From Hofstenia miamia (lineage: Eukaryota; Xenacoelomorpha; Acoela; Hofsteniidae): 64,000 nt of DNA. Position 1 is the stretch's first letter. The number at the start of each line of letters is the position of its first letter. The position numbers and the translations under genes are program-made. Where the stretch lies: NCBI GenBank assembly GCA_900660155.1, contig CABFPE010000228.1, forward strand, positions 417,150 through 481,149, written 5' to 3'. The notes beneath the pieces are model-generated. The model was given only the letters and a program-made list of their open reading frames with translations. It did not search any database and was not told the origin of the DNA. Shown here in pieces: positions 50,301 through 58,010 of this stretch.

Positions 50301-53300
50301 CGAAATTAGAGGTGTATGATTCAGTTTTTTGATTTTTGAAAAAGCGGATTCTGAAAGGCTGCCTCTATTTAAAAATAACGTCTTTTCAAGTTTTCAAATT
50401 GTAACTCTGCTGGCTACCCCCTATTTTTACTTAAGGGGCAAAATTATAAAATCCTCCAAATATTATCTAATTTTATAGTTATGGCTTCATGCTGGACAAC
50501 ATTTTGTAGCACTTTAAAAAACTAAGAATACGCATACAAAATTTCCCAGATTTACCTTATTCCCTTGTCAAGATAAGTGTCTAAAGTTTCCTAGTATAAA
50601 AATTGCATTATATTCAATGACTTAAGAGTGAAATTGAATTTAAAGTTTAAATTGTTATCTTGATAAGGGAAAGTTTATCAGAATTTTTTTTGGTTTTTTG
50701 AAGCACTACAAAATGATGTAACTATAAAATTGAAAGATATTTGAAGGATTTTGCAAATTTGCCCCTTGCAAGTAAAAACAGGAGTAGCCAACAGAGNCAA
50801 CATCATCAGAATGAGTGGATCATAAATTAGAGAACTTTATGAATTCAAGGAGATCAATATGCCATTTGCGAGTGAGCAAGTGATTGAACAGGAAGACAGC
50901 ACACGCATGGAAGTAGAGCGACAGCAGGAGAGTGGAGAATTTGAGAAGAGCGTCTTGGTATGACAAGGTAGAGATCCATTTAAAGGCGCGCTTCTGGAAA
51001 CGTTCCATAGAGTGGAACAAGGAACGAAAAGGCTAACAACAGGGAGAAAAATGGACATGAACAAAGAGAGTTTCACAGCAGGCGTCGAATTACAGAGAAC
51101 ATTGCGGAAGAGGGCAAAGAGTGAGAAATTAGCTTTAAGGGTCGCAAGGACACACGTAACGAAAGACATGGTGCTCAAAGATGATTGACAGCCGAGAAAA
51201 ATAGCTATTGGGCGGTATGAAGTGACTTGAGAGGAAGGAGGCTGAATGGATTTTAACCGCAGAGAAATCCAAGATGCTTTCCAACAAGGCGGAAAACACA
51301 TAGAGGAGCAAATGTAGGAGAAGAAATGTTTAAATGGAAGGAAAGGGTTGGGGAGGTTTCATGAATTACAAAGGATGGGACGCTGTCAGGATAGCAAGGA
51401 CCAAACAACTTGCAAGACTTAAGAATGGTGGAAATATCATGGGCGTTGAAGACGATGTCATATAGGCGAATCAGCGGGGAGGTGGCAGGTGGACTAGGGC
51501 AAAAAAGAGAGGATCAGAGTAATTCGAGGCAAAATTGCATTGGCATTGAAAAGATCAGCTTTCTCCAGGTACAAGTGAGGAGAAAGAAGGTTCCATTTCA
51601 TGCTGGGGAGGTCAGGTTTGGAATGAAGGGAACACAAGAAAGAAAAAGAGTCTTGAAGAGATCCAGATGAGAAGCTGGACANCTTCAAATTCGTTCACTA
51701 GTCCAGCTTCGAATTTGATGAAATGTGCCGGTTTTCCTGGGTCGACATCGGCACTAAAAGAAATTCAGTAAATCACATTTTGGAAATCCAACCTGACGTG
51801 TCCATGATCCATGAGATCCTTAAAACTGAGACGAAGGTTTTCAATCCCATGAGAGTCTAGCCATTCTTCAGTTGAAGAAAACTCTGAGTGTACTGCTCTT
51901 TCTCTGTTGGCCATTTTCTAAAATACGCATGATATGTGAGTAACAATTATGTCGAATTAGTAACAAAAACTCATGAAAAATCTAACAAAGTTAAAACTCT
52001 TGCTTTTATTAATCACTAGAAAACAGTTGCATACTTAGGAAGCCTCACAAATTACACTGAATACAAGAATGGAAACAATGAGAAATACAACATTCTACGA
52101 AATTAGAGGTGTATGATTCAGTTTTTTGATTTTTGAAAAAGCGGATTCTGAAAGGCTGCCTCTATTTAAAAATAACGTCTTTTCAAGTTTTCAAATTGTA
52201 ACTCTGCTGGCTACCCCCTATTTTTACTTAAGGGGCAAAATTATAAAATCCTCCAAATATTATCTAATTTTATAGTTATGGCTTCATGCTGGACAACATT
52301 TTGTAGCACTTTAAAAAACTAAGAATACGCATACAAAATTTCCCAGATTTACCTTATTCCCTTGTCAAGATAAGTGTCTAAAGTTTCCTAGTATAAAAAT
52401 TGCATTATATTCAATGACTTAAGAGTGAAATTGAATTTAAAGTTTAAATTGTTATCTTGATAAGGGAAAGTTTATCAGAATTTTTTTTGGTTTTTTGAAG
52501 CACTACAAAATGATGTAACTATAAAATTGAAAGATATTTGAAGGATTTTGCAAATTTGCCCCTTGCAAGTAAAAACAGGAGTAGCCAACAGAGTCAAAAT
52601 GGAATCTACATAAAAACTAGAAAAATGTTGTTTTAGAAGTAGTGGCAGTTTTTCTGAACGTTTTCTTTCAAAAATCCAAAAAATTGTGTTCACTCCACCT
52701 TACTGTACAATCTTAATTAATCTTTATCAAATTCTCAGAACTCATGTCATTAATATCACAAAGTGTAACATAAAACTTGGTAAGTGAAATTGTTAAAAAC
52801 AATTTTACAAAGCATCAGAAAAACGTTTACTTTTTGCAACTAACGTATACAAATTTAGCCTTTTGCTCACCAATAAGTAAGAAAATACTACAAATGTTAA
52901 AAGTTAAATGAATGAATTTCAATGACATATTATAAAATGAAAATTATCTATAGACCGAACATTTTCACACAAAATGTCAAAAGAAAAATTATAGACATTG
53001 AAAAGAATGGTTTTTCAAGATTGCATACAAATATATGTGCTATAAAGAGATTTTTTCTTAGGCAGATTGTAATTTTGTAATTATTCTTAATTCTATGTGC
53101 AATTCATTTTAGGTATAGAAACACACGTCTTTTCAGGTATGTAAAAGAAATAAGTTAAACCGTAATCAACTTACCGGCAGGTAAGCCTTTACAGGATACC
53201 CCAGACGCAGACATTTAATAAGAAAATAATCACAGAAGCATTCTCCAACATCCACAGCATACATTAAAACAATGACAGGCAGTAAAACAAAAGCTACGCC

Positions 53301-55466
53301 TAATCCGCATTACAGAACAATGCGCGTTCACTAGGACAGGAGGCAGCGATATTAAATATAAAATAACTCTTATATTAATCAACCAATTAAAACATTACGG
53401 ACTTAATTTGCTATGGCAAGTTTCGTTTCAACACATTTACATAAAAGAAGAATATAACGAAGAGAATTGTATGGCTTAAGAAACAAGTGGAAATAAAATA
53501 TAGGATATATAGAGGAATAAAGCATCTCTTAATCCTGGTTTACCTGAACAGATCTCGGAAACGGTACATCTTATCAACACCAAATGTGATGTGGAGATAC
53601 TTGAACATGTCAGGTATAGTTTGGCATAACCATTTTGCGATACGATATTTTATATGTAAATTATGCGCATATTAATTAAGTTATGTATCAAATTTTCAAA
53701 ATTTCTCACAAAATGTTAGAAATATTACTAAATAAGAATCGAGAGAAAGGTCTATAATGCAAATAAAATAGAAAACAATTAATTATAATTTTTAGTTAAA
53801 ATTATGCATTGATGTCAATTTATAGCCTTTACAAACAAAATCATTATTTTCGAAATTCTCACGAAATGTCAGTTTTTCATGGACTTTTTATAAAATTGTT
53901 ATACCTTTGTAACCCTTGACTCTATCAACATAATTTTTGCGTCAAAAGTTGCGGAACAAGTTAAAGAAAAAAGTCATAGAAGCACAGCTTATTTACAAAA
54001 CGGTCACTGAGTTCTTTCTAGAAATATGGAAGGGAAGGTGAGGGGTCACATCGCCCTCCTCCCCAGGTAAGATAGGGTTAATGAAAAATATTCCAATCAT
54101 GCTTTGTCTGGTAACCAATTCTAGTGCCCAAATTAAAAAACACGATTATATTTAAAAATATGGAGGGGTCTAATCCCCCCAGGGAAAATAGGGTTAACAA
54201 ATAAAATATCATAAACGGAAAGCAAGAATGTTTTAAGCGGAGAAAGAAGTCTGGCCAGTCAAACCGTCATTGCAAATATGGAATAAATACCTGTAGTAAT
54301 TGCGAATCAGGAACACGTGTGACATACATTCCAGGGGTGGGCATTGCATCGGTTTTGTCAACATCCGTCCATGGTTCTTCATGATCAACTGGATATGTAT
54401 GCGGTTGTCGTTCAGACATCTCATTGGTGTCAGAAGTTGTGGTTATAGAGGATTTACGATTTCTATGAAAACGATAACACCTTTGGAAAAACGCTGCTTA
54501 GAGTAAATATATTTTAATCAATCGATTTATAAATGTATAAACAAATTCGTTCGCAATGGAAAAGTTTTAGACAAAATAGGTACGTGCATGTTTGCATCAC
54601 CCCATCCCTGTTCTGTGATCAAATTACAATTATCATCAAGCGAGACACAATGGCAACTTGGAACTAAAACTCAACATGAAGATATTATTACATATCTCTC
54701 TCACAAAAAATATTGAAATTTGAAAATAAGTCTTGAACTTCAAAACTGGTACACCTTTTCGCATTGAACGAAACGAAATACATTATTGTAAATACCTTAC
54801 AAAATATAGACTCCATTTCTTACATTAAACGGACATTTACCTTAAATACAAATCCAACATTAATGACATAGCTCTAGCTGAAAATCTAATGTGTCATACA
54901 GTTTATAATTCAATAAAATTTGCAAATGGCAATTCTGAAGGAACATGTATTATGAATGCAACTATGAATTAATGTGAATAAAAGAAATACCTTTGACCAG
55001 TTTTTCTATAAATAGGTATTAAAAGCTATCATTTTTATAGTTCATTCATAACAACGCAACTGTGCATTGCTAAATTCAAATTATTTCTCTACAGAGGTGA
55101 AAGGTTTCTGCAAATTTAGGTATCACGTGTTTGAACCTAGAAAGAACATATAATCAAGAAATTTGTAAAATTAAAAATTGGGGGAAAGCTAACTTATTTT
55201 TAGCAGCAACGACATCTGCAGCGGAAACTCTCGACTTTTGAGATTTAACTTTTACTTTCAAGTTGTGCTGAGTTTTCTCTTGTTTTTGATTTCTTCCAGA
55301 TAAGGTGTCATCATTAGTCGATGAATCTTCTGATACCAATGTGTTCAAAAGACTGGATCTTCCTTGGAGTACAGATCTATATAAACAATGAATAAAATAG
55401 TAAACGCAATTTATACAACCTATTGTCTTCACTTGACGTTGGAGAGAGATTTCCTAGTCTTGACAT
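28855..55466 (-). CDS. VWA3A/VWA3B-like protein, 25 exons, 1359 aa
   Basis: Seen: 25 exons with GT-AG borders and compatible phases. In transcript order they are 55466-55420, 55376-55194, 54462-54291, 51917-51793 (second copy 50120-49996), 49956-49832, 49084-48951, 48435-48194, 44035-43861, 43287-43156, 43113-42975, 42058-41874, 41822-41728, 41240-41046, 39829-39685, 39034-38717, 38501-38300, 38253-38168, 36763-36659, 36075-35923, 35876-35768, 35476-35332, 34757-34434, 32634-32508, 31483-31330, 29117-28855. They sum to 4080 nt, stop TAG. Family: WL-x3-GL, RI-x-WLL-x-GSRR-x-FG and GRFH-type motifs mark the von Willebrand A domain-containing 3 family; human VWA3B is of similar length (about 1290 aa). 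Members are intracellular and linked to ciliated cells, but exact function is unknown. The start is the first in-frame ATG of a short exon. Exon 25 is the least certain, supported by phase, stop and a nearby AATAAA. VWA3A and VWA3B cannot be told apart here. Confidence 0.87.
29457..29825 (+). mobile_element. LINE-B 3'-end fragment
   Basis: Broken frames give RTWNSLPKDIKSIEKLRSFK and the terminal GF-x-FYNN-like tail, followed by a 3' UTR closely matching the copy at 18250-18780 but without the MITE. Useful as its empty-site reference. Confidence 0.75.
30481..30958. mobile_element. Foldback element with 21-bp subterminal repeats, 478 bp
   Basis: The left end CTACACCTTTTTCCATTTAA is matched by its inverse at the right end (near 30938-30958). 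The left arm carries about seven 21-bp units alternating GGCACAACTAACATTCAATT and GTCACAACTAACATTTAAAT types to about 30640. The right arm has about two such units inverted (30897-30940). On the minus strand the repeat reads as LNVSC-D/A-K/N heptapeptides, an accident of period 21. No transposase. Confidence 0.7.
32096..32475 (-). mobile_element. Mariner-type non-autonomous element in intron 23, 380 bp
   Basis: TIRs CAGGGTGTCCATAAAGTCTT and CAGGATGTCCACAAAGTCTT (inverted) with TA on both sides (32094-95, 32476-77). The minus strand reads KITAQEKAQCVSWFIETKSD, then APARQSIRNWHKQFMETG and HKLRSGRPRTSEENIERR, the N-terminal DNA-binding half of a mariner/Tc1-superfamily transposase, open for about 90 codons. 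The catalytic domain is deleted. The right TA ends 30 bp from the exon 23 donor. Confidence 0.85.
32508..36075 (-). CDS. VWA3-like gene, exons 19-23: third VWA domain with intact MIDAS
   Basis: Exon 19 (35923-36075) starts WMKKYGLAKLKLDLY, third WL motif. Exon 20 (35768-35876) has LKRYIKRLTWLLNG. Exon 21 (35332-35476) has VFGTVIEKRVVFLLDISGSM, a canonical MIDAS D1041-x-S-x-S. Exon 22 (34434-34757) has FNLIAYSNGLNAFSQ, then AGGSTCTLDALLFAL with the second MIDAS loop Thr, and YLVTDGKPD with the third MIDAS Asp. Exon 23 (32508-32634) has NTFLRQLAAETRGRFHTF. This is the only one of the three VWA domains that should still bind a divalent cation. The exon 19 donor is GGT|GTAAGT; the alternative GT two bases earlier breaks the frame. 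Confidence 0.9.
32702..32752. other. Assembly gap of 51 N inside a (TA)n tract
   Basis: TATATA runs on both sides (32676-32701 and 32753-32783). Located in intron 22 of the VWA3-like gene. No exon is missing, because exon 22 joins exon 23 in phase. Confidence 0.95.
34905..35064. repeat. 80-bp tandem repeat, two copies
   Basis: CAAACTATTTTTTCC starts at 34905 and again at 34985, and the unit through GGTAGGAGTGCTTCCTTG is repeated without visible change. It lies in intron 21. Confidence 0.85.
36659..38501 (-). CDS. VWA3-like gene, exons 16-18: linker
   Basis: Exon 16 (38300-38501) codes a Lys/Pro/Ser-rich stretch including KALPAKEPKPIQRAITPKE, probably disordered. Exon 17 (38168-38253) uses the acceptor in TTTTTTCAACTAAG, the only nearby site that keeps the frame open, and codes SDCSLTEGKKSLRATQ. 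Exon 18 (36659-36763) codes DKKPKIRKQIKKVIIPDIEE and ends in LLTTKD, immediately before the third WL motif. Residues about 805-935. A hAT MITE sits in intron 17 with its 3' target duplication 29 bp from the exon 17 donor. Confidence 0.72.
37596..38130. mobile_element. hAT MITE in intron 17, 535 bp, perfect 8-bp TSD
   Basis: Ends TAGGGATGCGCCGGAATCC and inverted TAGGGATAGGATCCGGATAG. Target duplications AAAATTAC at 37588-37595 and 38131-38138 are identical. Subterminal CCGGAT/TCCGGT words cluster at both ends (37607-37678 and 38055-38120). The interior is AT-rich and non-coding. Its downstream duplication ends 29 bp from the exon 17 donor. Confidence 0.88.
38717..43287 (-). CDS. VWA3-like gene, exons 9-15: second WL motif and VWA domain
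   Basis: Exon 9 (43156-43287) is a charged helix, LKRLLEEIASAREILEKIK, likely coiled coil. Exons 10 and 11 join as TSADWLSKNGLKAKKLNLY, the second WL motif. Exon 11 (41874-42058) continues with FEWHDKTVKNIHVDP. Exon 12 (41728-41822) has KRIDWLSSASRQMFGTVVE. Exon 13 (41046-41240) has VIFLIDASEMNG, a MIDAS-like site with Met in place of the second Ser (D591-A-S-E-M). Exon 14 gives GIYIFTSGVPDQFK and exon 15 (38717-39034) gives LNVHCILYNVDDD and SGGRFHWF. The fold is complete, but metal binding is doubtful. Intron 14 is almost wholly a mariner element. Confidence 0.86.
39057..39653 (-). mobile_element. Mariner-type element filling intron 14, 597 bp
   Basis: TIRs GGGTTGTCGCATAAGTCTTT and GGCTTGTCGCATAAGTCTTT (inverted, about 28 bp with one mismatch), TA on each side. 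It carries an intact 137-codon minus-strand frame (39091-39504): helix-turn-helix region with RTCRNWITKFESGNEKLQD, linker RSGRPSNDLL, second HTH SSREIAEVLDVHHSTICRHL and the mariner motif WVPHQLS. The catalytic DD-D domain is absent. Intron 14 is 650 bp, leaving about 50 bp outside the element. Confidence 0.9.
43440..43740 (-). mobile_element. Possible LINE 3'-tail fragment in intron 8
   Basis: Minus frames give KLREHNIKTFKKFLRE-like sequence near 43650-43710, similar to the F-K-x-x-L-x-x-FL tail of CR1/jockey LINEs, followed by A-rich 3' sequence with repeated ATTTACAAA words. Weak. Confidence 0.28.
43861..51917 (-). CDS. VWA3-like gene, exons 4-8: first WL motif and VWA domain
   Basis: Exon 4 carries SSTEEWLDSHGIENLRLS, the first family WL-x3-G motif. 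Exon 5 (49832-49956) is helical. Exon 6 (48951-49084) has EYHQRIKWLLQGSRRRFG and then the first VWA beta strand VAVLIDCSNT. Exon 7 (48194-48435) has FLMTVGSDVDVLF and PAGGCNLIKAF. Exon 8 (43861-44035) ends with SNGRFHCYNSEDM. The MIDAS is degenerate: D247-C-S-N-T replaces D-x-S-x-S, and the usual GGT/GGST threonine is missing in AGGCNL. Intron 7 (44036-48193) holds an old DNA transposon, a LINE fragment and a sequence gap. Exon 4 and part of exon 5 occur twice in the assembly (see the duplicate entry). Confidence 0.85.
44460..46190 (-). mobile_element. Decayed DNA transposon with FDTTAA motif, intron 7
   Basis: Minus frames: LFNLTDEKGVWLCNEDKEFY (45387-45842), KMEVKLAVLEPKNGKEE and IKMIVFDTTAAKVL (45131-45397), then in shifted frames FIVFQHHNLDTILKHVLNDH and scattered pieces to about 44500. 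A V-x-FDTT-A/S-x followed by an H-H motif with L-x-x-V-F-x spacing recurs in a DDE transposase-like family seen in many invertebrate genomes, which I cannot name securely. Many stops. A further block, 45975-46184, lies upstream. Confidence 0.45.
46530..47270 (+). mobile_element. CR1/jockey-like LINE 3' fragment in intron 7
   Basis: Frame SDLGLIISQTFSWSLHISQ (46551-46790), then after a frame change KRLESLQRRCTKWMVKGD and LTKLSLLPASLYLEYLDLC (46800-47241), ending SYHAGVLNAACLSLFAFINL. This is the post-YADD part of the ORF. It ends with CAATAAAGTCATTTTACTAC and a (TA)n tract, a normal LINE 3' end. It belongs to a different subfamily from LINE-B. Confidence 0.72.
47327..47359. other. Assembly gap of 33 N beside a 197-bp repeat
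   Basis: 47360-47461 (AATTCTAAGTAAATACGT to CACGGTATT) recurs at 47557-47658, and ATAAACAGC precedes both the gap and 47475. The gap therefore falls within a tandem duplication of about 197 bp, real or assembly-made. Confidence 0.75.
49996..52593 (-). repeat. Assembly-type direct repeat carrying exons 4/5 twice
   Basis: The 911 bases 49886-50796 reappear at 51683-52593, offset exactly 1797, with no difference noticed by eye. Each copy is cut by a single N (50797, 51682). The upper copy holds exon 4 (51793-51917) and only the first part of exon 5 (51683-51753). The lower copy holds exon 4 (49996-50120) and all of exon 5 (49832-49956). The natural reading is two contigs overlapping by 911 bp, with a third small contig placed between. 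A gene predictor would be likely to duplicate exon 4. Confidence 0.85.
50798..51681 (-). mobile_element. LINE island between two single-N joins
   Basis: This 884-bp segment has visibly higher GC than its flanks and lies between the single Ns at 50797 and 51682. On the minus strand it has reverse-transcriptase-like pieces: SYRPIAIFLGCQSSL matches the N-terminal RT motif SYRPI in jockey/CR1-type LINEs, and FHSMERFQKRAFKWI matches the post-RT region. The intervening catalytic core is absent, so the fragment is internally deleted. Its position inside intron 4 or exon 5 is probably a scaffolding artefact. Confidence 0.6.
53175..53299 (-). other. Orphan exon-like segment with hydrophobic stretch
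   Basis: After an ATTAG acceptor a frame reads VAFVLLPVIVLMYAVDVG then FLIKCLRLGYPVKAYLP, ending at a strong donor CCG|GTAAGT. It lies in intron 3 of the VWA3-like gene. Its entry phase needs one base from the previous exon, but exon 3 ends in phase 0, so it does not fit that transcript. It might belong to another or nested gene, or be chance. Confidence 0.25.
54291..55466 (-). CDS. VWA3-like gene, exons 1-3: N-terminal low-complexity region
   Basis: Exon 1 (55420-55466) opens with ATG and codes MSRLGNLSPTSSEDN before a phase-2 donor AG|GTTGTA. Exon 2 (55194-55376) and exon 3 (54291-54462) add about 118 residues rich in Ser, Lys, Asp and Pro. They include SRVSAADVVAAKN and DEMPTP-like acidic or proline-rich stretches, with no recognisable fold. 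The region is residues 1-134 of the model and is probably disordered. Exon 3 ends phase 0 at VPDSQLLQ, which joins in frame to exon 4. Upstream of the ATG I see no obvious TATA or CpG-rich promoter; a Tc1-like element begins about 650 bp further upstream. Confidence 0.7.
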
Positions 55467-56127
55467 CTTAAACAAATTCTAAATAAATAAGCACTGATAT
55501 AGTCACGTAGTTCAAGATGACATTGAATAAATTTATGTAATATATTCAATTACATTGATGTGTGCAGTGTATTGGTCTAGTATATAGTGACCAAAAGCAA
55601 AATATTTTTAAAAATTAAAAAAATAAAAATGCATTTCATGACCTCATAATTGGTCATATCTTGAAATTTTATTATATTTGTAATAGAGTTCCAACGATAG
55701 ATAATCTAATGCCACAGCAATTTTTAGATCGGATCAAAACTTACTGAACTATGGCCTCTTAAAATGGATACTCGGCCAAAAATTGTAATTTTTTACGGTT
55801 TTCGAATCCAGCTCATTCAATAATAGAGTTTTAAGTTTTAGACAAGAAGGTGAAAGTTGCTCTATCGAACGGACATAAAAACCAAGGAATGCATAATTTG
55901 AATCACTCTCAAAGTTCAAAAAGTCAACTAATTTATTAGAGGATATCTCAAGAACCTCTTGAGATATTATGTGAAGATAATATAATATGTAGTTAAAAAT
56001 TCTCGCAATGACAAAGTTTGTGCATAAGTATTAAAGATAATGCATGCTTTGGCAGATGTCGAAGAAAAAGTACTTTTAAATGATATCTTGAATATTAAAT
56101 TCTGACAAGCAAAGGCGCGGTGTAATA

Positions 56128-57296
56128 ACGGGTGAATACAAAAAAATTAATTTCCTTGAATACGAACAATTCTGTTTTAATGAATTTAATTGGTAAACTG
56201 CTAAAAAGCATTCATAACAATTTTTAAACATACATCGCTGAATTTTTATATTTTGAGGATATATTTAAAATGAGTAAACAACAACTTCTCCGAGATCGCA
56301 TCGTACAATTCTATGATCAAAATAAAAGCAATGGAGAAAGTATTGTGGTGAACCATTCCATGCATGAGAATATTCCAAGGAATACAATATATAATATCCT
56401 AAAAATGCGGATGAGGGAGGAACAACAAGAAAAATGGCAAGCCACTTGCAATGCAGTCAATCTCTCTTTACAAAAACACTTAAAAGACACACTACAATTG
56501 TTTGAAAGCCAAAGTCTCCCAGATACTCAGAGGACAACATCAAATTGATAAAAAAAGCAGACGAAACAAATCTACAATTTTTCAGCTGGAAAACCAATTG
56601 CTTTAGATGATCCTTTCAGGATACAATATGTATTTCTATGCAGAGAAAGAGGATTATACACTTAGTGCAAACAGAGTGAAATCCAAAAAGAAATTCGAAC
56701 CAAATGTCATGCTGTGGCTGGCTATTAGTGAGAAAGGAATTAGTGAACCACTCATTGTTCCGAGTGGTTTAGCAATAAATAAGGAATTGTACATTGAAAG
56801 ATGCTTACGAGAACGACTGCTGCCATTTCTGCAAACGAAGCATCCTGATAATCAATATGAATTTTGGCCTGATAAAGCATCACCCCACTATCCCGCATAA
56901 CATTAAATTTTTTACAAGAACAATAGATACAATTCGTTCCAAAAAATATGAACCCAACCGATCTTCCCAAATGTCGACCAATTGAAGATGTTTTTGGCAT
57001 GCTTACACAATTGGTATATGAAAATGGATGGATTGCCACAGATGTGAAGCAACTCACACGGAAGATAAAACGTTGTATAAAAAAACTGAATGATGAATCT
57101 GTACAGCGATTATTTTCATCAACAAGAAAGGAATTGAGAGACTGTTATACAAATGAATCCTATGCTTGTATTCATTGATTTTTATTGAAGGAGTGAATCC
57201 CTATATTCACAAATAAACATTAATAATTGGCTTTTTATTTTTTCCCTTCCTTAAAGTGCTTGGAAATTTTGTCCAATTTTTTTTGTACTCACCCGT
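56128..57296 (+). mobile_element. Tc1/mariner-superfamily element, 1169 bp, broken transposase
   Basis: TIRs ACGGGTGAATACAAAAAAAT and ACGGGTGAGTACAAAAAAAA (inverted), TA at 56126-27 and 57297-98. Transposase pieces, plus strand: MSKQQLLRDRIVQFYDQNKS (56270-56548); FEPNVMLWLAISEKGISEP and YEFWPDKASPHYPA (56607-56900), the D-x-A-x-x-H box around the second catalytic Asp; NPTDLPKCRPIEDVFGMLTQ (56948-57178), the third acidic site. Frameshifts or stops separate the three. The region between the HTH and VMLWLAIS is shortened, so the first catalytic Asp was not found. It ends at the stop after YTNESYACIH. Confidence 0.85.
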
Positions 57297-57725
57297 TAAT
57301 TATTTTCTTTAATAAATAAGGTCTTTTTAGTAAAATTTTAACAGATATCAAGAACTAAAGCATAAATTTTTAAAATATTTCGAACCAAGAGCTCAAAATC
57401 CATAATACTGCTGTAGATTGTTTATGATATAAAAGTTTCAAGCGTTCTTGAGGTAATTTATTGAGTAGCACTTAGGGGTAATTTAAGAATATATAAGGGT
57501 GGATTAGGTGAAGAAAAGATGTCAAAAACACAAAGCAATATTCCCATTCAGATCCTAAACAAAGAACCGCAACATTATGATGATTTTCGAAGAGGATAAA
57601 ATTTCACTTTCTAACTTAACTCCAATTGCATATATGAAGTTCCTATAATATATTGATATTATTTCAACCTTCTTGAGCCCCATAATCAACAATAATAATA
57701 AGAATCTTCAACAATTCCTAACGCT

Positions 57726-57877
57726 ACCAAATCTGGGTGTTGTTTGAGTTGTAAAACGACCTGTTGATAATAAGAAGCACAAAATTACAAAGAGAGACGA
57801 AACCAAATCTGGGTGTTGTTTGAGTTGTAAAACGACCTGTTGATAATAAGAAGCACAAAATTACGAAGAGAGAAGAA
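57726..57877. repeat. 76-bp tandem repeat, two copies
   Basis: ACCAAATCTGGGTGTTG starts at 57726 and again at 57802. The units differ at one or two bases (for example TTACAAAGA versus TTACGAAGA). Confidence 0.85.
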
Positions 57878-57944
57878 ACCTCTCTATTTATGGATGGACT
57901 CTAGGATAAAATAATTGTTTACAAAAAATGTCACTTTTTCTTTG

Positions 57945-58010
57945 TACAGTAAAAATGGCCATACTATATTTCGTGCAATCCATGTGGTTATGATTATATT
58001 TGGTGTGTCT
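57945..58010 (+). pseudogene. Possible carbohydrate sulfotransferase-like fragment (copy 1)
   Basis: The frame reads KWPYYISCNPCGYDYI, resembling the W-x-P-x4-C-x-P-C-x3-Y-D-x-I motif of the HNK-1/CHST sulfotransferase family. An in-frame TAA lies just upstream and the frame soon closes, so it is a fragment or short exon. The second copy (60307-60427) begins at the single N and runs on as RLERNIMNKHFSKYEGILSE. Weak, motif only. Confidence 0.28.
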
